64,000 nucleotides of DNA from Hyphobacterium sp. CCMP332 (GCA_014323545.1 CP058647.1:2768001-2832000); one strand, 5' to 3'; numbered from the stretch's first letter, positions 41,270 to 51,960 are shown. The notes: a model not told the origin generated them from the letters alone. Made by a program: numbers and translations.

Positions 41270-44200
41270 TGTTGCTCGATTGTAGGTGTGTCCTTTTCTT
41301 CATTTCTGGCTTGATCGATTTTCTGTATAGGTATTTTTTTCTTCTTCGGTTCTTTCTCTTCTTTTTTTAGAAATTCAACAAAATCATCAAATGATTTGGT
41401 GTATAACACACTTAAACCCGTAGTATTGGTGGATCTTGCACCCGGTTGATAGACATTGGAATTATTGCGGTTAAACATTTTGGCTTTTAGTTGTCCATCC
41501 TGTGTCAAAGCGTATTCAATGGTCCAGTCTCCGATAATTGTTGATACGTCTGTTTCATTGGTGGAATTGGTAAAGCCCCCTTCTCTTGTTACCCTGAGCC
41601 TGCCTTCAAGAAAGGTATATGACAATCGCAATTGCAAATCATTTAAATCTTCCTGGCTTAATCCGCTTAAGTCAAAATTAATTTCTAGGTTTTCATTGAC
41701 AGAAGAAACGTAATTGCTCAACTGATTGGTTAAAAGTTCGCTTAAATTCCTACCAGCAGGCTGCTGGTAATTGGATTCTTCCTGTGAAAATTGTCTTAAA
41801 ACTATAAGGCTAAAAACCTGTCGATTCAAATAGTCTCGGTTGTTTTGAATCTTATTCTGAAAAGCCAAAAGGTCATTGTTAAAATCATAACCCTGATAAA
41901 CAGGAGGATCAATAATATCTATTCCAAATTCAAATTCGGGATTTAAAAGAGGACCTGTTAAATGCAGGTTTACGCTGACCGGGCTTCTTCGGGTTGCCTG
42001 CGGACTGTTGAGAAAAATAGAATCTGCCGACTCCATTAAAGGTTTTAAAGGCACCGATTGTGTATAAGTTCCTGTAAGATCAAGTTGGCCCTGATAGGGG
42101 TCTCCGGACCATGATATTCTTCCACCTTCCTTAACATTAAATTCTTTATTGACGATATTGAGGAGGGTGAAATTATAACTTCCTTTTTCTATTTCGTAAA
42201 AGCCATACATATTAAAATCACCTCGGGTATCTATTTCTAAACTGAGCTCTCCCTGACCTTGTCCTTTTATTATATCACCGGTCTGGCGATCGAGAATTAT
42301 TTCCATTCTGGCCTCGGGGGTAATATTTAAATTTAAATTCATACTTACGCCGGAGAGGTCTACATTAAATTCATCTATTATATTTCCATCATCTTCTTTT
42401 TCGAGTTCGCTCAGGAAGGTTATATGCGACTGTTTTTCCAATTCGGTATAATTATCCGTTGGAATATAAACATAGGTTCCTCTTTCACTTTGCAAATCTG
42501 CGCTGATCTGAATGTCTGAAAATGAACCTAAAAAGTTAACAGAACCAGAAGCAAAAGCATTTCCGTAATAGAGATTATTATCGTCGCTTGATGTATTTAA
42601 TATTTCAAACCTGTTCAAAGATGCGCTTAGGTCAATCACAAAATTCGTAAAGCCATCATGAAAAATACCACCATTTAATATTGCCTGATTGCCATTTTTA
42701 TCTTTCAAATTAAGATTTCTGGCAGAAATATTATCCGTATTAAATACGAGTCTGTCACTGAATGAATAATAGGTATTGAGATAATTAACCAACAAACCTC
42801 CATCCTTGATGGCCACCCATCCTTTCAATACTGGTTGGGAGGTAGTACCGTTTAAGTTTAAATACCCATCGGCAACGCCATTAATATTTGAGATCAGATC
42901 AGATGCAAAGGGTTCTATGATATTTAGATTTGTGCTGTTAAGCTTTGCAACAATATTTAATTCTGTGGAATCGCCGGCAGGAACAACCCTGCCTTCCAGT
43001 TCAAGAATCTTTTTTCCCAACCTGTCTATGGTAAATTTTGAAACAATGGCATTAAGCGAATTATCCCATTTTGATGTTCCGGCAATATCTCCGACTAAAA
43101 ATCCCTCTATGGTACAGTCATTGGCACGAATCGTTCCGTAAGTTTGAAATTGATTATAAATATTAATAAAAGATAAATCGGAATTTAGCACACCACTTAT
43201 ATTCCTTCCTATGATCGGGTTTAAGTTTCTGAGGTTGAAATCTTTAAATTCAACTTTCAAAACTGCCTCAGGATTTCTTGAAATGCTTCCGTTTATTGAG
43301 ATGCTTTCGTATTTGGAATTGAAGTTCAGGTTGTCAATTTTTATTTCATTTTGTTTAAATACTACCCGGTTTTGATCTTCAATATCCCAATTATTCTCAA
43401 AAATTTTAAAATCACTTTCTGTAAATGAGAGTACTGTTGAATCAATTTTGAAGATGGCCTTTCCGGCAAAATTGACAAAATTGGAATCATCAAATTGGCG
43501 GAATGCCGATTCAAAATTGATCTTAGTATCATTCCACAATACCTCGGTCATCAAATCTTTGCCTTCAATAACATTTGGTATGATTTGTTTTTCCGAAAAT
43601 ACATAGGCAAATGCCAAAATTTCGCTGCTATCGGCATATTTTGAACTCGAGAGGTCGAATTCATTATTGTAAAACTGATAGTTGTCGTAAATCAGTGTAT
43701 CAATGCTCGTAAAGAGGTTAAAAATATTTGTATTGCCTACGGAAAAACGACCTTCAACTTTTGTATTGGTAGAGATATAAAATTCCGGATAAAATAAACT
43801 TACAATGGGGTTGATATCATTAAAATCGATATACCATTCTGCGGAATATTTATTGTCTGATTTAATTTTTGACCCATAGTATTTTTTTATGTCCTCATCG
43901 TCATTTACTATTTGCAATTGATATTCTTTGAGAATCATTTGAAAATCATTGTAAACAGATTTCAGTTTAAAATTGCCCTTGATATTTGCGTTGAATAAAT
44001 CTGAATTAATATCAATATTTCGAATCCCTTCCGCAAGTTGTGAAATTATACTCATGGTATCCAATTCAAGATATTTATCATCGTAAAACACCTCTATTTC
44101 ACTTAGATTTCCATATCCTGAAGTTTTATCAAATGTCAATCCTGCAAAATCCAGATCGACTTTTCCTTTAACAAAACCCTCTTTTTCACTCAGATTAATT

Positions 44201-45816
44201 CTATCGAGATCAGCATTAATTATTTCACCTTGAATGTCGATTTTTTCAATTTCCGGATCCAGATTAATAAGACCGTTTAGCACGACATTGAGAGCGCTGT
44301 CTTTTACATTAAAAGATCCATCAAAAAGATTTTCTTTTAAATGCGCATTGAAGTTAATTTCATTGTACTGATAACCGTAAATCACAGATTTACTCAGCGT
44401 TGCTTCCATTTGCATGTCGGCTTCTTTGGCATTGAATCCTTTTCCATTGACATTGGCCTTGATATTAATTGTTTTTACCAGATCTTCTCTGCCTATAAGT
44501 TTGCCAAGTTTGAAATTTCTGGAGCTTAATTTACCGCTGTATTTAGCCGGTCCTGAATCGGGTACTTTAAGATTCATATCAGATCGCACTGTTCCGAGAC
44601 CCGTTTTAAATTCACCATCTGCTACAAAATCGTAATAAAAACCATCAAAATTTCCGTTGAGATCAACGTAATCGAGATTTTGAAGATAAGGCCGGGCTTC
44701 TTCATTGAAAAATCCTTTGAGGTCGTCCATATTGAGATGGGAGCTTTTAATTTTTAAGGAAATAATTGAATTATCTATTTCGGGAAGACCTTCAATGCTC
44801 AGATCGCCATTTAAATAAGAGTTTCGCCCATAGACAAGACTGAGATCTTTAAATATAAATGAATTTAAAAACCCTTGAAATTTTCCATTGATAAGGAAAT
44901 TTTCATTTTTTCTATTCCAAACAGGGACAAAATAATTAATATCTCCCGTCCAAATTCTTGTATTTTCAAGCGAAAACTTCATTTCAATCTTTTCATTGAA
45001 ATTTGACCAATCGGGCCATTTTGAAAAATAGAACTGAAGACTGTCTTTGATATGGCTTTTATTGAAGCTTATGTCTGTGTTGTATAAGAGCATATTTGAG
45101 GAAGTCATGCGGAAATTTGTATGCGACAAATTGAAATCATTTTGGCTTCTGTTGTCTACAAAATTGAGACTGTCTATATCGCTCATTATTGAATCAAAAT
45201 GTACGATTAAGTTTTGAAGATTAGCATTAATCTTATTAAAGCGTATATAGTCCGGATTAAACTGACCAGCATCTACCGGACGAACCGTATCTCCTTCTAA
45301 AATAAATGTACCTGAACTCATTAACACTTTTTCCAGGGATACCTTGAACTGATCTTTTTTTAGACTGTCCGGCGCTTTGGGAGGGCTGAGTTTGTTTGCA
45401 AAGTAATTAATATTGAAAGTGCTGTCTTCTTTCGCTTTATGAAGATAAAAATAGGGTGAAAGAAGCTCTATATCGCTCAGGTAGAGCGTATTATTAGCAA
45501 AAATATTTTTTATAGATACATCGGCACTCAGACTTTTTACATAGATCATTGTATCCTGGTGATGATCCAGAATGAGGGCGTCTTTTAGGTTTAATGTTCT
45601 AAACCCGCTTAAATAAAACTTCCCAACACTAATATCTACATTGTAGTCAGAAGAAATTTTTGAGGTGATTTTCTGAACGATATAGGTCTGAACAAATGAG
45701 CTCCTTGAAATTAAGCCAATAATGCCCACCAATAAAATTAAGGCAAAGATTAGGTAAACAAGGGATTTGAAAATCCCTTTAAAGATTCTTTGTAATTTCG
45801 CGGCGCCTCTTTTCAA
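41266..45816 (-). CDS. tamB: Translocation and assembly module protein TamB
   Basis: 1516 residues, very long. One N-terminal membrane segment (residues 14-38, SLVYLIFALILLVGIIGLIS) is followed by over a thousand residues of beta-strand repeats typical of AsmA/TamB-like bridges, and the C-terminal DUF490 domain (about 1000-1480) with GGRISWSGDPYQGQLDLTGT. TamB-like proteins span the periplasm and help outer membrane protein or lipid transport. No ATG exists near the start; TTG at 45816 is the best choice. It is divergent from tsaD with just 3 bp between the two start codons. Confidence 0.9.
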   Translation of the reverse strand: MKRGAAKLQRIFKGIFKSLVYLIFALILLVGIIGLISRSSFVQTYIVQKITSKISSDYNVDISVGKFYLSGFRTLNLKDALILDHHQDTMIYVKSLSADVSIKNIFANNTLYLSDIELLSPYFYLHKAKEDSTFNINYFANKLSPPKAPDSLKKDQFKVSLEKVLMSSGTFILEGDTVRPVDAGQFNPDYIRFNKINANLQNLIVHFDSIMSDIDSLNFVDNRSQNDFNLSHTNFRMTSSNMLLYNTDISFNKSHIKDSLQFYFSKWPDWSNFNEKIEMKFSLENTRIWTGDINYFVPVWNRKNENFLINGKFQGFLNSFIFKDLSLVYGRNSYLNGDLSIEGLPEIDNSIISLKIKSSHLNMDDLKGFFNEEARPYLQNLDYVDLNGNFDGFYYDFVADGEFKTGLGTVRSDMNLKVPDSGPAKYSGKLSSRNFKLGKLIGREDLVKTINIKANVNGKGFNAKEADMQMEATLSKSVIYGYQYNEINFNAHLKENLFDGSFNVKDSALNVVLNGLINLDPEIEKIDIQGEIINADLDRINLSEKEGFVKGKVDLDFAGLTFDKTSGYGNLSEIEVFYDDKYLELDTMSIISQLAEGIRNIDINSDLFNANIKGNFKLKSVYNDFQMILKEYQLQIVNDDEDIKKYYGSKIKSDNKYSAEWYIDFNDINPIVSLFYPEFYISTNTKVEGRFSVGNTNIFNLFTSIDTLIYDNYQFYNNEFDLSSSKYADSSEILAFAYVFSEKQIIPNVIEGKDLMTEVLWNDTKINFESAFRQFDDSNFVNFAGKAIFKIDSTVLSFTESDFKIFENNWDIEDQNRVVFKQNEIKIDNLNFNSKYESISINGSISRNPEAVLKVEFKDFNLRNLNPIIGRNISGVLNSDLSFINIYNQFQTYGTIRANDCTIEGFLVGDIAGTSKWDNSLNAIVSKFTIDRLGKKILELEGRVVPAGDSTELNIVAKLNSTNLNIIEPFASDLISNINGVADGYLNLNGTTSQPVLKGWVAIKDGGLLVNYLNTYYSFSDRLVFNTDNISARNLNLKDKNGNQAILNGGIFHDGFTNFVIDLSASLNRFEILNTSSDDNNLYYGNAFASGSVNFLGSFSDIQISADLQSERGTYVYIPTDNYTELEKQSHITFLSELEKEDDGNIIDEFNVDLSGVSMNLNLNITPEARMEIILDRQTGDIIKGQGQGELSLEIDTRGDFNMYGFYEIEKGSYNFTLLNIVNKEFNVKEGGRISWSGDPYQGQLDLTGTYTQSVPLKPLMESADSIFLNSPQATRRSPVSVNLHLTGPLLNPEFEFGIDIIDPPVYQGYDFNNDLLAFQNKIQNNRDYLNRQVFSLIVLRQFSQEESNYQQPAGRNLSELLTNQLSNYVSSVNENLEINFDLSGLSQEDLNDLQLRLSYTFLEGRLRVTREGGFTNSTNETDVSTIIGDWTIEYALTQDGQLKAKMFNRNNSNVYQPGARSTNTTGLSVLYTKSFDDFVEFLKKEEKEPKKKKIPIQKIDQARNEEKDTPTIEQQ
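45766..45800 (+). promoter_or_regulatory. Candidate promoter of tsaD
   Basis: TTTG (45766-45769), 23 nt, TAATTTCG (45793-45800), 19 nt before the tsaD ATG. The -7 box has one mismatch to TAnnTTTG. It lies entirely inside the divergent tamB coding region. Confidence 0.4.
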
Positions 45817-45819
45817 TTT

Positions 45820-46824
45820 ATGAATACAATAATTTTAGCTATCGAGTCTTCCTGTGATGAAACTTCTGCTTCAATCATAAGCAATGCTAAGGTCTTATCA
45901 AACATAATTGCTGATCAGGATGTACACAAGAGATTTGGAGGAGTAGTTCCCGAGTTGGCTTCCAGAGCGCATCTTCAAAATATAATTCCGGTTGTGCATC
46001 AGGCAATTTCTGTCGCAAAGATAGATAAAACGCAGATTCAGGCCATTGCTTTTACCAGGGGGCCGGGATTGATGGGGCCATTATTGGTAGGGCTGTCCTT
46101 TGCAAAATCAATGGCACTCTCTTTAAATATTCCTCTTATTGAAGTAAATCATATGCAGGCGCATGTTTTGGCTCATTTTATAGAAGATCCAAAGCCCTCA
46201 TTTCCATTTATCTGTCTTACCGTTTCCGGAGGTCATACACAATTGGTGCTTGTCGAAGATCATCTAAATATGAAAATAGCCGGACAAACGCTTGATGATG
46301 CCGTTGGTGAAGCTTTTGACAAAGCGGCTAAGCTCCTTGGTCTTGGTTATCCGGGAGGGCCAGAGATTGATAAGCACGCTGCACTTGGTGATTCTAGTGT
46401 TTATTCTTTTCCCATATCCGATATGCCCGATTACAACTTTTCATTCAGCGGTATAAAGACCTCGCTTCTGTATTTCTTGCAGAAGAACTTAATGAAGGAT
46501 CCGGATTTTATTAAATCAAATTTAAACGATATCTGTGCCTCCTATCAAAAGACACTCATTGATTCCCTGATGCAAAAGTTAGAAAAACTTGCTGAGGATA
46601 AAGGAATCGGGGAAATAGCAATTGCCGGAGGAGTTTCCGCAAATAAAGGTTTGAGAATGGCTATACAAAGTACCGGCAATAAAAAGTCCTGGAATACCTA
46701 TATACCGGATTTTCAGTATTGTACAGATAATGCAGCCATGATTGCCATGGCCGCACATTATAAATTTTTAAAAGGGGAATTTTCAGACCAGGCCATCACG
46801 CCTTTGGCCCGATTATCTATTTAA
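45820..46824 (+). CDS. tsaD: tRNA N6-adenosine threonylcarbamoyltransferase
   Basis: 334 residues, standard length. The ASKHA-fold motifs are [12 protein letters not shown] at the start, metal-binding [11 protein letters not shown] (near 108-118), SGGHTQLV, and [12 protein letters not shown] near 270. TsaD (with TsaB, TsaC, TsaE, not in the window) forms t6A37 in ANN-decoding tRNAs, a universal and usually essential step. The stop overlaps accC within TTAA (46821-46824). Confidence 0.96.
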   Translation: MNTIILAIESSCDETSASIISNAKVLSNIIADQDVHKRFGGVVPELASRAHLQNIIPVVHQAISVAKIDKTQIQAIAFTRGPGLMGPLLVGLSFAKSMALSLNIPLIEVNHMQAHVLAHFIEDPKPSFPFICLTVSGGHTQLVLVEDHLNMKIAGQTLDDAVGEAFDKAAKLLGLGYPGGPEIDKHAALGDSSVYSFPISDMPDYNFSFSGIKTSLLYFLQKNLMKDPDFIKSNLNDICASYQKTLIDSLMQKLEKLAEDKGIGEIAIAGGVSANKGLRMAIQSTGNKKSWNTYIPDFQYCTDNAAMIAMAAHYKFLKGEFSDQAITPLARLSI

Positions 46825-48164
46825 AGATCCTTGTAGGCATATTCATCGAGGAATTTTGTCGAATATTTTCCCGATTTGAAGATTTCATTATCCATCATTT
46901 TTATATGAAAGGGGATGGTTGTTTTAATACCTTCAATTACAAACTCTTGCAAGGCCCTTTTCATTCTTACCAAACATTCTTCCCTGGTTTGAGCGCTCAC
47001 AATCAGTTTGGCAATCATAGAATCGTAATTTGGTGGAATGGTATAGCCCGCATAAACATGTGAATCAACCCGTACTTTATGACCTCCCGGAATATGAAGG
47101 TTGGTAATTCTACCGGGACTTGGCCTGAAGCCATTTTCAGGATCTTCAGCATTGATCCGGCATTCCATCGAACAAAGTTTTGGAAAGTAATTCTTACCGG
47201 AGATAGGAATTCCTGCCGCCACCTTAATTTGTTCCTTGATTAAATCGTAATCGGTAACTTCTTCAGTAATTGGATGTTCGACCTGAATCCGGGTGTTCAT
47301 TTCCATGAAATAAAAATCACCGTTTTTATCAACAAGAAACTCTACTGTTCCGGCTCCCTCATAATTTATGGCCTGAGCACCTATTATTGCGGCTTCACCC
47401 ATTCTTTCTCTCAGATCATCATTAAGTATCTGAGATGGGGTTTCTTCAATAAGCTTTTGATGTCTTCGCTGAATGGAGCAGTCTCTTTCTGAGAGATGAC
47501 AAACCGTTCCAAACTGATCGCCTATTATTTGAATTTCTACGTGTCTTGGCTGCTCTATGAATTTTTCCATGTACAAGCCATCATTTCCAAAAGAGGCTGC
47601 TGCCTCCTGTTTTGCACTTTTCCATGCTGCTTCAAATTCATCGGCTTTTTTGACAATCCGCATTCCCTTACCACCACCACCGGCGGTTGCTTTCAGAAGA
47701 ACAGGGTATTTCATTTTCTCAGCCAATTTCATTCCCTCCTGGACAGATTTCAATAAACCATCCGTTCCGGGAATTGTAGGAACACCGGCCTTTTTCATCG
47801 TGGCTTTAGCGGAAGCTTTATCGCCCATACCATTGATCATGTTGGCACTGGCACCAATAAATTTTATCTTGTATTCTTCACAAATAGCGCTGAAATCAGC
47901 ATTTTCTGATAGAAAACCATATCCCGGATGAATTGCATCTGCATTGGTTATTTCTGCAGCTGCCAGCAACCGCGGTATATTCAAATAGCTTTCAGAGCTT
48001 TGAGGAGGACCAATACAAACTGCTTCATCAGCAAATCGGACATGCAAGCTTTCTTTGTCAGCTGTGGAATACACGGCAACCGTACTAATGCCCATTTCCC
48101 TACAGGTCCGGATAATTCTAAGAGCTATTTCGCCTCTATTGGCGATGAGTATTTTTTTAAACAT
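46821..48164 (-). CDS. accC: Biotin carboxylase subunit of acetyl-CoA carboxylase
   Basis: 447 residues. ATP-grasp enzyme with [18 protein letters not shown] at the start, the glycine-rich loop [12 protein letters not shown] (near 160) and [15 protein letters not shown] (near 288). It carboxylates biotin on BCCP using ATP and bicarbonate, the first half of malonyl-CoA synthesis. The biotin carrier gene lies 27 nt upstream; the AccA/AccD transferase genes are elsewhere. Last gene of the lipid-precursor operon. Confidence 0.97.
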   Translation of the reverse strand: MFKKILIANRGEIALRIIRTCREMGISTVAVYSTADKESLHVRFADEAVCIGPPQSSESYLNIPRLLAAAEITNADAIHPGYGFLSENADFSAICEEYKIKFIGASANMINGMGDKASAKATMKKAGVPTIPGTDGLLKSVQEGMKLAEKMKYPVLLKATAGGGGKGMRIVKKADEFEAAWKSAKQEAAASFGNDGLYMEKFIEQPRHVEIQIIGDQFGTVCHLSERDCSIQRRHQKLIEETPSQILNDDLRERMGEAAIIGAQAINYEGAGTVEFLVDKNGDFYFMEMNTRIQVEHPITEEVTDYDLIKEQIKVAAGIPISGKNYFPKLCSMECRINAEDPENGFRPSPGRITNLHIPGGHKVRVDSHVYAGYTIPPNYDSMIAKLIVSAQTREECLVRMKRALQEFVIEGIKTTIPFHIKMMDNEIFKSGKYSTKFLDEYAYKDL

Positions 48165-48191
48165 AGAAATATCGCTTATGAATCTCTTTTA

Positions 48192-48665
48192 TTAACTGGG
48201 ATCGATCAGAAATAATACCTGATCGTATTCTACAGGAGAAGAATTGTCAGCAACTACTTTTACCACCGTTCCTGAAACATCAGATTCGATTTCATTAAAA
48301 AGCTTCATTGCTTCAATAATACATATTGTTTGACCGGCTTCAACTTTGTCACCAACATTGACAAAAGATGGAGATTCCGGATTTGGAGAACGGTAAAATG
48401 TACCGATCATTGGTGCTTTTATCGCTACGTATTTTGAATCTTCATCTGCAGTACTCTGGGTAGGAGCGGGAGCAGAGGCAGATGGGGCAGGACTTGGCGC
48501 AGCGGCCTGCGGAGCAGGATTTTGAACCGGAGCCGGTGCACTTACTACCTGAGTTTCACCGTGTTTTTTAACATGTAATTTGATTTGGTCTGTTTCTATG
48601 TTGACCTCGTCCATTCCACAAGTGGAGATGAACTCAATTAAATCCTGAATTTCTTTTGCTTTCAT
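48192..48665 (-). CDS. accB: Biotin carboxyl carrier protein
   Basis: 157 residues. An N-terminal helix (about 1-35), a flexible Ala/Pro-rich linker (about 40-75, APAPVQNPAPQAAAPSPAPS), and a C-terminal biotinyl domain with the target lysine in EAMKL (Lys121). It carries the carboxyl group between AccC and the carboxyltransferase. It sits directly between efp (3 nt away) and accC in the same operon. Confidence 0.97.
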   Translation of the reverse strand: MKAKEIQDLIEFISTCGMDEVNIETDQIKLHVKKHGETQVVSAPAPVQNPAPQAAAPSPAPSASAPAPTQSTADEDSKYVAIKAPMIGTFYRSPNPESPSFVNVGDKVEAGQTICIIEAMKLFNEIESDVSGTVVKVVADNSSPVEYDQVLFLIDPS

Positions 48666-48668
48666 CGT

Positions 48669-49235
48669 CTATTCTTTTACGCGTTCAACATACGAACGAG
48701 TTCTCGTATCAATTTTAAGTAGTTCTTCGTTATTTATAAAAAGAGGCACCTGTATTTCCGCCCCGGTCTCCAAAGTAGCAGATTTTGTTGCATTTGTAGC
48801 AGTATCTCCCTTAATTCCGGGTTCGGTATAGGTTACCTGTAAATTAATAAAGGCCGGCAATTCACATGATAAAACACTTTCTGTTTCAGCATGAAAAACT
48901 AATTCAACTTCCTGACCTTCTTTAATTAAATCGGCATTTTCAATTTGATCATCGGGCAAACTCAATTGCTCGTAGGTGGAGGTATCCATAAAATGGAAGC
49001 CTAAATCATCTTTATATAGAAATTGATGAGGACGTCTTTCAATTCTTGCTGTTGTAACTTTTACACCCGAATTAAAAGTGTGGTCAATTACTTTTCCGTT
49101 TCTAAGTCCTTTTAATTTGGTTCGGACAAATGCGCCACCTTTTCCCGGTTTAACATGCTGGAATTCCACAATGGTATAAAGGTCATTGTTGAATTCAATA
49201 CATAATCCGTTTTTAAAATCAGCAGTTGATGCCAT
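48669..49235 (-). CDS. efp: Elongation factor P
   Basis: 188 residues, three beta-barrel domains in the typical order. The conserved loop KPGKGGAFVRTKLK (Lys32 at its tip) enters the ribosomal peptidyl transferase centre and relieves stalling at proline runs. The C-terminal EIQVPLFINNEELLKIDTRT is the third-domain signature. It is embedded between fabH and accB, a common Bacteroidota arrangement. Whether Lys32 is modified cannot be told from here; no epmA/epmB genes are nearby. Confidence 0.97.
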   Translation of the reverse strand: MASTADFKNGLCIEFNNDLYTIVEFQHVKPGKGGAFVRTKLKGLRNGKVIDHTFNSGVKVTTARIERRPHQFLYKDDLGFHFMDTSTYEQLSLPDDQIENADLIKEGQEVELVFHAETESVLSCELPAFINLQVTYTEPGIKGDTATNATKSATLETGAEIQVPLFINNEELLKIDTRTRSYVERVKE

Positions 49236-49248
49236 ATTTTGACTAATA

Positions 49249-50244
49249 TTAAGAATTATATGCCCATTTCACAAAACTGGCTCCCCAGGTAAATCCGCCT
49301 CCAAAAGCAGCCAAAATAATATTGTCGCCTTTCTTCATTCGATTTTCGTATTCCCAAAGACATAAAGGGATAGTTCCATTTGTAGTATTGCCATATTTAT
49401 GAATGTTTAGCATTACTTTGTCTTCATTCAATCCCATGCGATTTGCGGTGGCATCAATAATCCTTTTATTGGCCTGGTGTGGTACGAGCCAGGCAATATC
49501 TTCAGAGCTAAGATTATTTCTTTGCATTACTTCATAGGCTACATCCGCCATATTTTTTACGGCAAATTTAAATACCTGAGCGCCTTCCTGATGCACAAAA
49601 TGTTCCCTTTTGGCGATAGTTTCGTTACTGGGAGGCCTTCTGCTTCCTCCGGCTTTTTGGTGAAGAAATTCATAACCCGAACCATCGGAATACAATTGAG
49701 AGTCAATTAGTCCATTCCCTTCTTCATTGGCCTCCAGCAATACAGCACCAGCACCATCTCCAAAGATTATACAGGTTGTTCTGTCCTTGTAATCCACAAT
49801 GGAAGACATTTTATCAGCACCAACAACAATTACTTTCTTGTGAAAACCACTTTCAATTGTTTTGGCAGCCTGTGTTAATGAATATAAAAATCCGGAACAT
49901 GCGGCAGCCAGATCATAGCTATAGGCTCTTTTCGCGCCAACTTCATTGGCAATAATATTGGCTGTTGCGGGGAAAATAAAATCTGCGGTTACCGTGGCAC
50001 AAATGATAAGATCAATATCCATGGGGTCGGTATTGGTCTTTTCCAAAAGCTTTTTTACTGCAGGGGCAGCCATATGTGATGTGCCCTTGTCTTTTCCTTT
50101 TAAAATTCGTCTTTCTTTAATTCCGGTTCGGCTGGTAATCCATTCATCATTGGTTTCTACCATGGTGGACAGCTCTTCATTAGTAAGCACATAATCGGGC
50201 AAATGTCCCTGCACTCCTGTTATTGCCGCTGTAATTTTGGCCAT
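49249..50244 (-). CDS. fabH: 3-oxoacyl-ACP synthase III
   Basis: 331 residues of the thiolase fold. The catalytic Cys116 lies in DLAAACSGFLYSL, His in WLVPHQANKRIID (near 249) and Asn in KYGNTTNGTIPL (near 280). FabH condenses a starter acyl-CoA with malonyl-ACP to begin fatty acid synthesis; branched starters are common in Bacteroidota (knowledge of the group, not visible here). 2 nt after plsX and 13 nt before efp. Confidence 0.97.
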   Translation of the reverse strand: MAKITAAITGVQGHLPDYVLTNEELSTMVETNDEWITSRTGIKERRILKGKDKGTSHMAAPAVKKLLEKTNTDPMDIDLIICATVTADFIFPATANIIANEVGAKRAYSYDLAAACSGFLYSLTQAAKTIESGFHKKVIVVGADKMSSIVDYKDRTTCIIFGDGAGAVLLEANEEGNGLIDSQLYSDGSGYEFLHQKAGGSRRPPSNETIAKREHFVHQEGAQVFKFAVKNMADVAYEVMQRNNLSSEDIAWLVPHQANKRIIDATANRMGLNEDKVMLNIHKYGNTTNGTIPLCLWEYENRMKKGDNIILAAFGGGFTWGASFVKWAYNS

Positions 50245-50246
50245 AA

Positions 50247-51179
50247 TTAATTTTTAAAGTACTCCTGGATTTTGTGAAAAAGACCCGATTCTACCATTTT
50301 TTCAGCCATTAATAGGATGTTTTTAAAGGCTTTGGCAGTTGATACACCATGTCCGATTATCACATTTCCATTGATTCCAAGAATAGGGCTTCCGCCAATT
50401 TCTTCATAATTGAATTGATCAAAATAGGAATCAAGTTTATTTCTTTTCGATAGTAAATCATAAAAATTTTCTGCCATTTTCAAAATCACATTCCCGACGA
50501 AGCCATCACAAACTATAACATCTGCTTTGTCGTTGAAAACATCCCTACCTTCGATATTGCCTATAAAATTTAAATGAGACACTTTAAGATATTGATGTGC
50601 AGCCTGGGTATGTAAGGAGCCTTTTTCTTCTTCTTCCCCAAGATTCATAAGGCCAATTTTGGGATTTTCAATTTTTAGCACTTCTCTCGCATAGATATCA
50701 CCCAGTTGGGCAAATTGCGTGAGCACATCGGGTTTGCACTCGGCATTGGCACCAACATCCAGAATTACACCGTAGTTACCACCTTCTTTTGGTACAAGCC
50801 CTGCTATTGCAGGTCTGATAATACCTTCAACTGACTTGACGCTAAACATAGCACCAACATGCATGGCTCCTGTATTACCTGCACTGCAAAATGCATCTGC
50901 TTTTCTAGCCTTGAGCATTCCATAGCCTATGTTTATACTGGATTGTGGTTTTGCGCTAAGGGCCTTAACAGGGTGTTCGCCCATGCCAATAACTTCAGGG
51001 GCATGCACAACCTGTATTTTGTTTCGATACTTTTCAGGAATCTTAGGTCTGATTACCGCTTCATCTCCAATAAGGAAAATAACGGTTTCGTCCTGAAGAA
51101 CATCTGCTGCCTCAATGGCACCCGAAATTGCTTCCTGAGGGGCATAATCTCCCCCCATTGCATCAAGTGCAAGCCTCAT
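50247..51179 (-). CDS. plsX: Phosphate acyltransferase PlsX
   Basis: 310 residues, usual length. Starts [20 protein letters not shown] and has the conserved [20 protein letters not shown] and [13 protein letters not shown] blocks. PlsX converts acyl-ACP and phosphate to acyl-phosphate, the acyl donor for glycerol-3-phosphate acylation by PlsY. Part of the DUF177-rpmF-plsX-fabH cluster that couples ribosome and lipid synthesis. Confidence 0.97.
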   Translation of the reverse strand: MRLALDAMGGDYAPQEAISGAIEAADVLQDETVIFLIGDEAVIRPKIPEKYRNKIQVVHAPEVIGMGEHPVKALSAKPQSSINIGYGMLKARKADAFCSAGNTGAMHVGAMFSVKSVEGIIRPAIAGLVPKEGGNYGVILDVGANAECKPDVLTQFAQLGDIYAREVLKIENPKIGLMNLGEEEEKGSLHTQAAHQYLKVSHLNFIGNIEGRDVFNDKADVIVCDGFVGNVILKMAENFYDLLSKRNKLDSYFDQFNYEEIGGSPILGINGNVIIGHGVSTAKAFKNILLMAEKMVESGLFHKIQEYFKN

Positions 51180-51182
51180 AAT

Positions 51183-51374
51183 TTATGCTAATACTTCTTT
51201 TTCCATTACCACCTGGCCTTTGTAATAAAGTTTTCCTTCATACCAGTGTGCTCTGTGAAACTGATGAAGTTGGCCGGTAGTGGGACAAGTTGCCAATGTC
51301 TTAGCCTCAAGATTTTTATGTGTTCTTCTCTTGTCTCTCCTTGTTTTGGAAATTTTCCTTTTAGGATGTGCCAT
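51183..51374 (-). CDS. rpmF: Ribosomal protein bL32
   Basis: 63 residues, starting with [18 protein letters not shown], the basic N-terminal tail of bL32. [20 protein letters not shown] follows; of the usual zinc cysteines only one is visible, so this is a C-minus type. It lies 3 nt from plsX and 7 nt from the DUF177 gene, the classical rpmF-plsX neighbourhood. Confidence 0.95.
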   Translation of the reverse strand: MAHPKRKISKTRRDKRRTHKNLEAKTLATCPTTGQLHQFHRAHWYEGKLYYKGQVVMEKEVLA

Positions 51375-51381
51375 TTTCTAT

Positions 51382-51891
51382 TTATTTTAATTTTTTTAAT
51401 GCTTCCCAGCGAGGATCAATATCCCCTTTTTTGTTTTTGTCTTCTTTAATTTCAGTTTTGTAGAAAAACCCTTCCTCCTTATCATTTTTATGATCCGGAT
51501 GAATTTTTTTCATCGGAATATTTAATACAATATATTCATAAACCAGCTGACCCATATCAATGGATTCTGTGTTGGCTGAAATATGAGTGATGTCTTCTGT
51601 ATCATTTTCCTCGTATTCGCTGTACTTGTACAAATGCTCGTGTTGAACTTTTAAGGGATGATTGAATTTTTTCAGGCTTCTGTCGCAAATCAATTCAACG
51701 GTACCATCAATTCTAAATATAACCCTTATCAGTCTTTCACTTTTTTCCAGACTGAGCTTAACCTCAAGCTTACCCCTTTCTACAATACTATTATCAAAGA
51801 AATCAAAGAACTTATCTTGGATATTGAAATCGTATTCATAAGTCCCGTTTTTCAGATTGATAATATCAACCCAATAGTCCTTTCTTTTCAT
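51382..51891 (-). CDS. DUF177 (YceD-like) protein
   Basis: About 169 residues from the ATG at 51891; a TTG at 51915 would lie inside the -7 box at 51913-51920 and is rejected. The start KRKDYWVDIINLKNGTYEYDF and the block VELICDRSLKKFNHPL are usual for the family, which sits before rpmF in most bacteria. DUF177/YceD proteins affect 23S rRNA amount or assembly in other organisms; the exact role is not settled. First gene of the lipid-precursor operon. Confidence 0.85.
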   Translation of the reverse strand: MKRKDYWVDIINLKNGTYEYDFNIQDKFFDFFDNSIVERGKLEVKLSLEKSERLIRVIFRIDGTVELICDRSLKKFNHPLKVQHEHLYKYSEYEENDTEDITHISANTESIDMGQLVYEYIVLNIPMKKIHPDHKNDKEEGFFYKTEIKEDKNKKGDIDPRWEALKKLK

Positions 51892-51912
51892 GACTTTTTC
51901 AATATCGAGGCG

Positions 51913-51920
51913 CAAAATTA
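51913..51920 (-). promoter_or_regulatory. -7 box of the DUF177-rpmF-plsX-fabH-efp-accBC operon
   Basis: Minus strand TAATTTTG, a perfect TAnnTTTG match 21 nt before the DUF177 ATG at 51891. The closest upstream TTG is 13 nt away, too near for the normal spacing, so only the -7 element is convincing. Confidence 0.4.
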
Positions 51921-51960
51921 AAGAGAATCACTCAATTAATAAAAATAAATATCAGTATCC

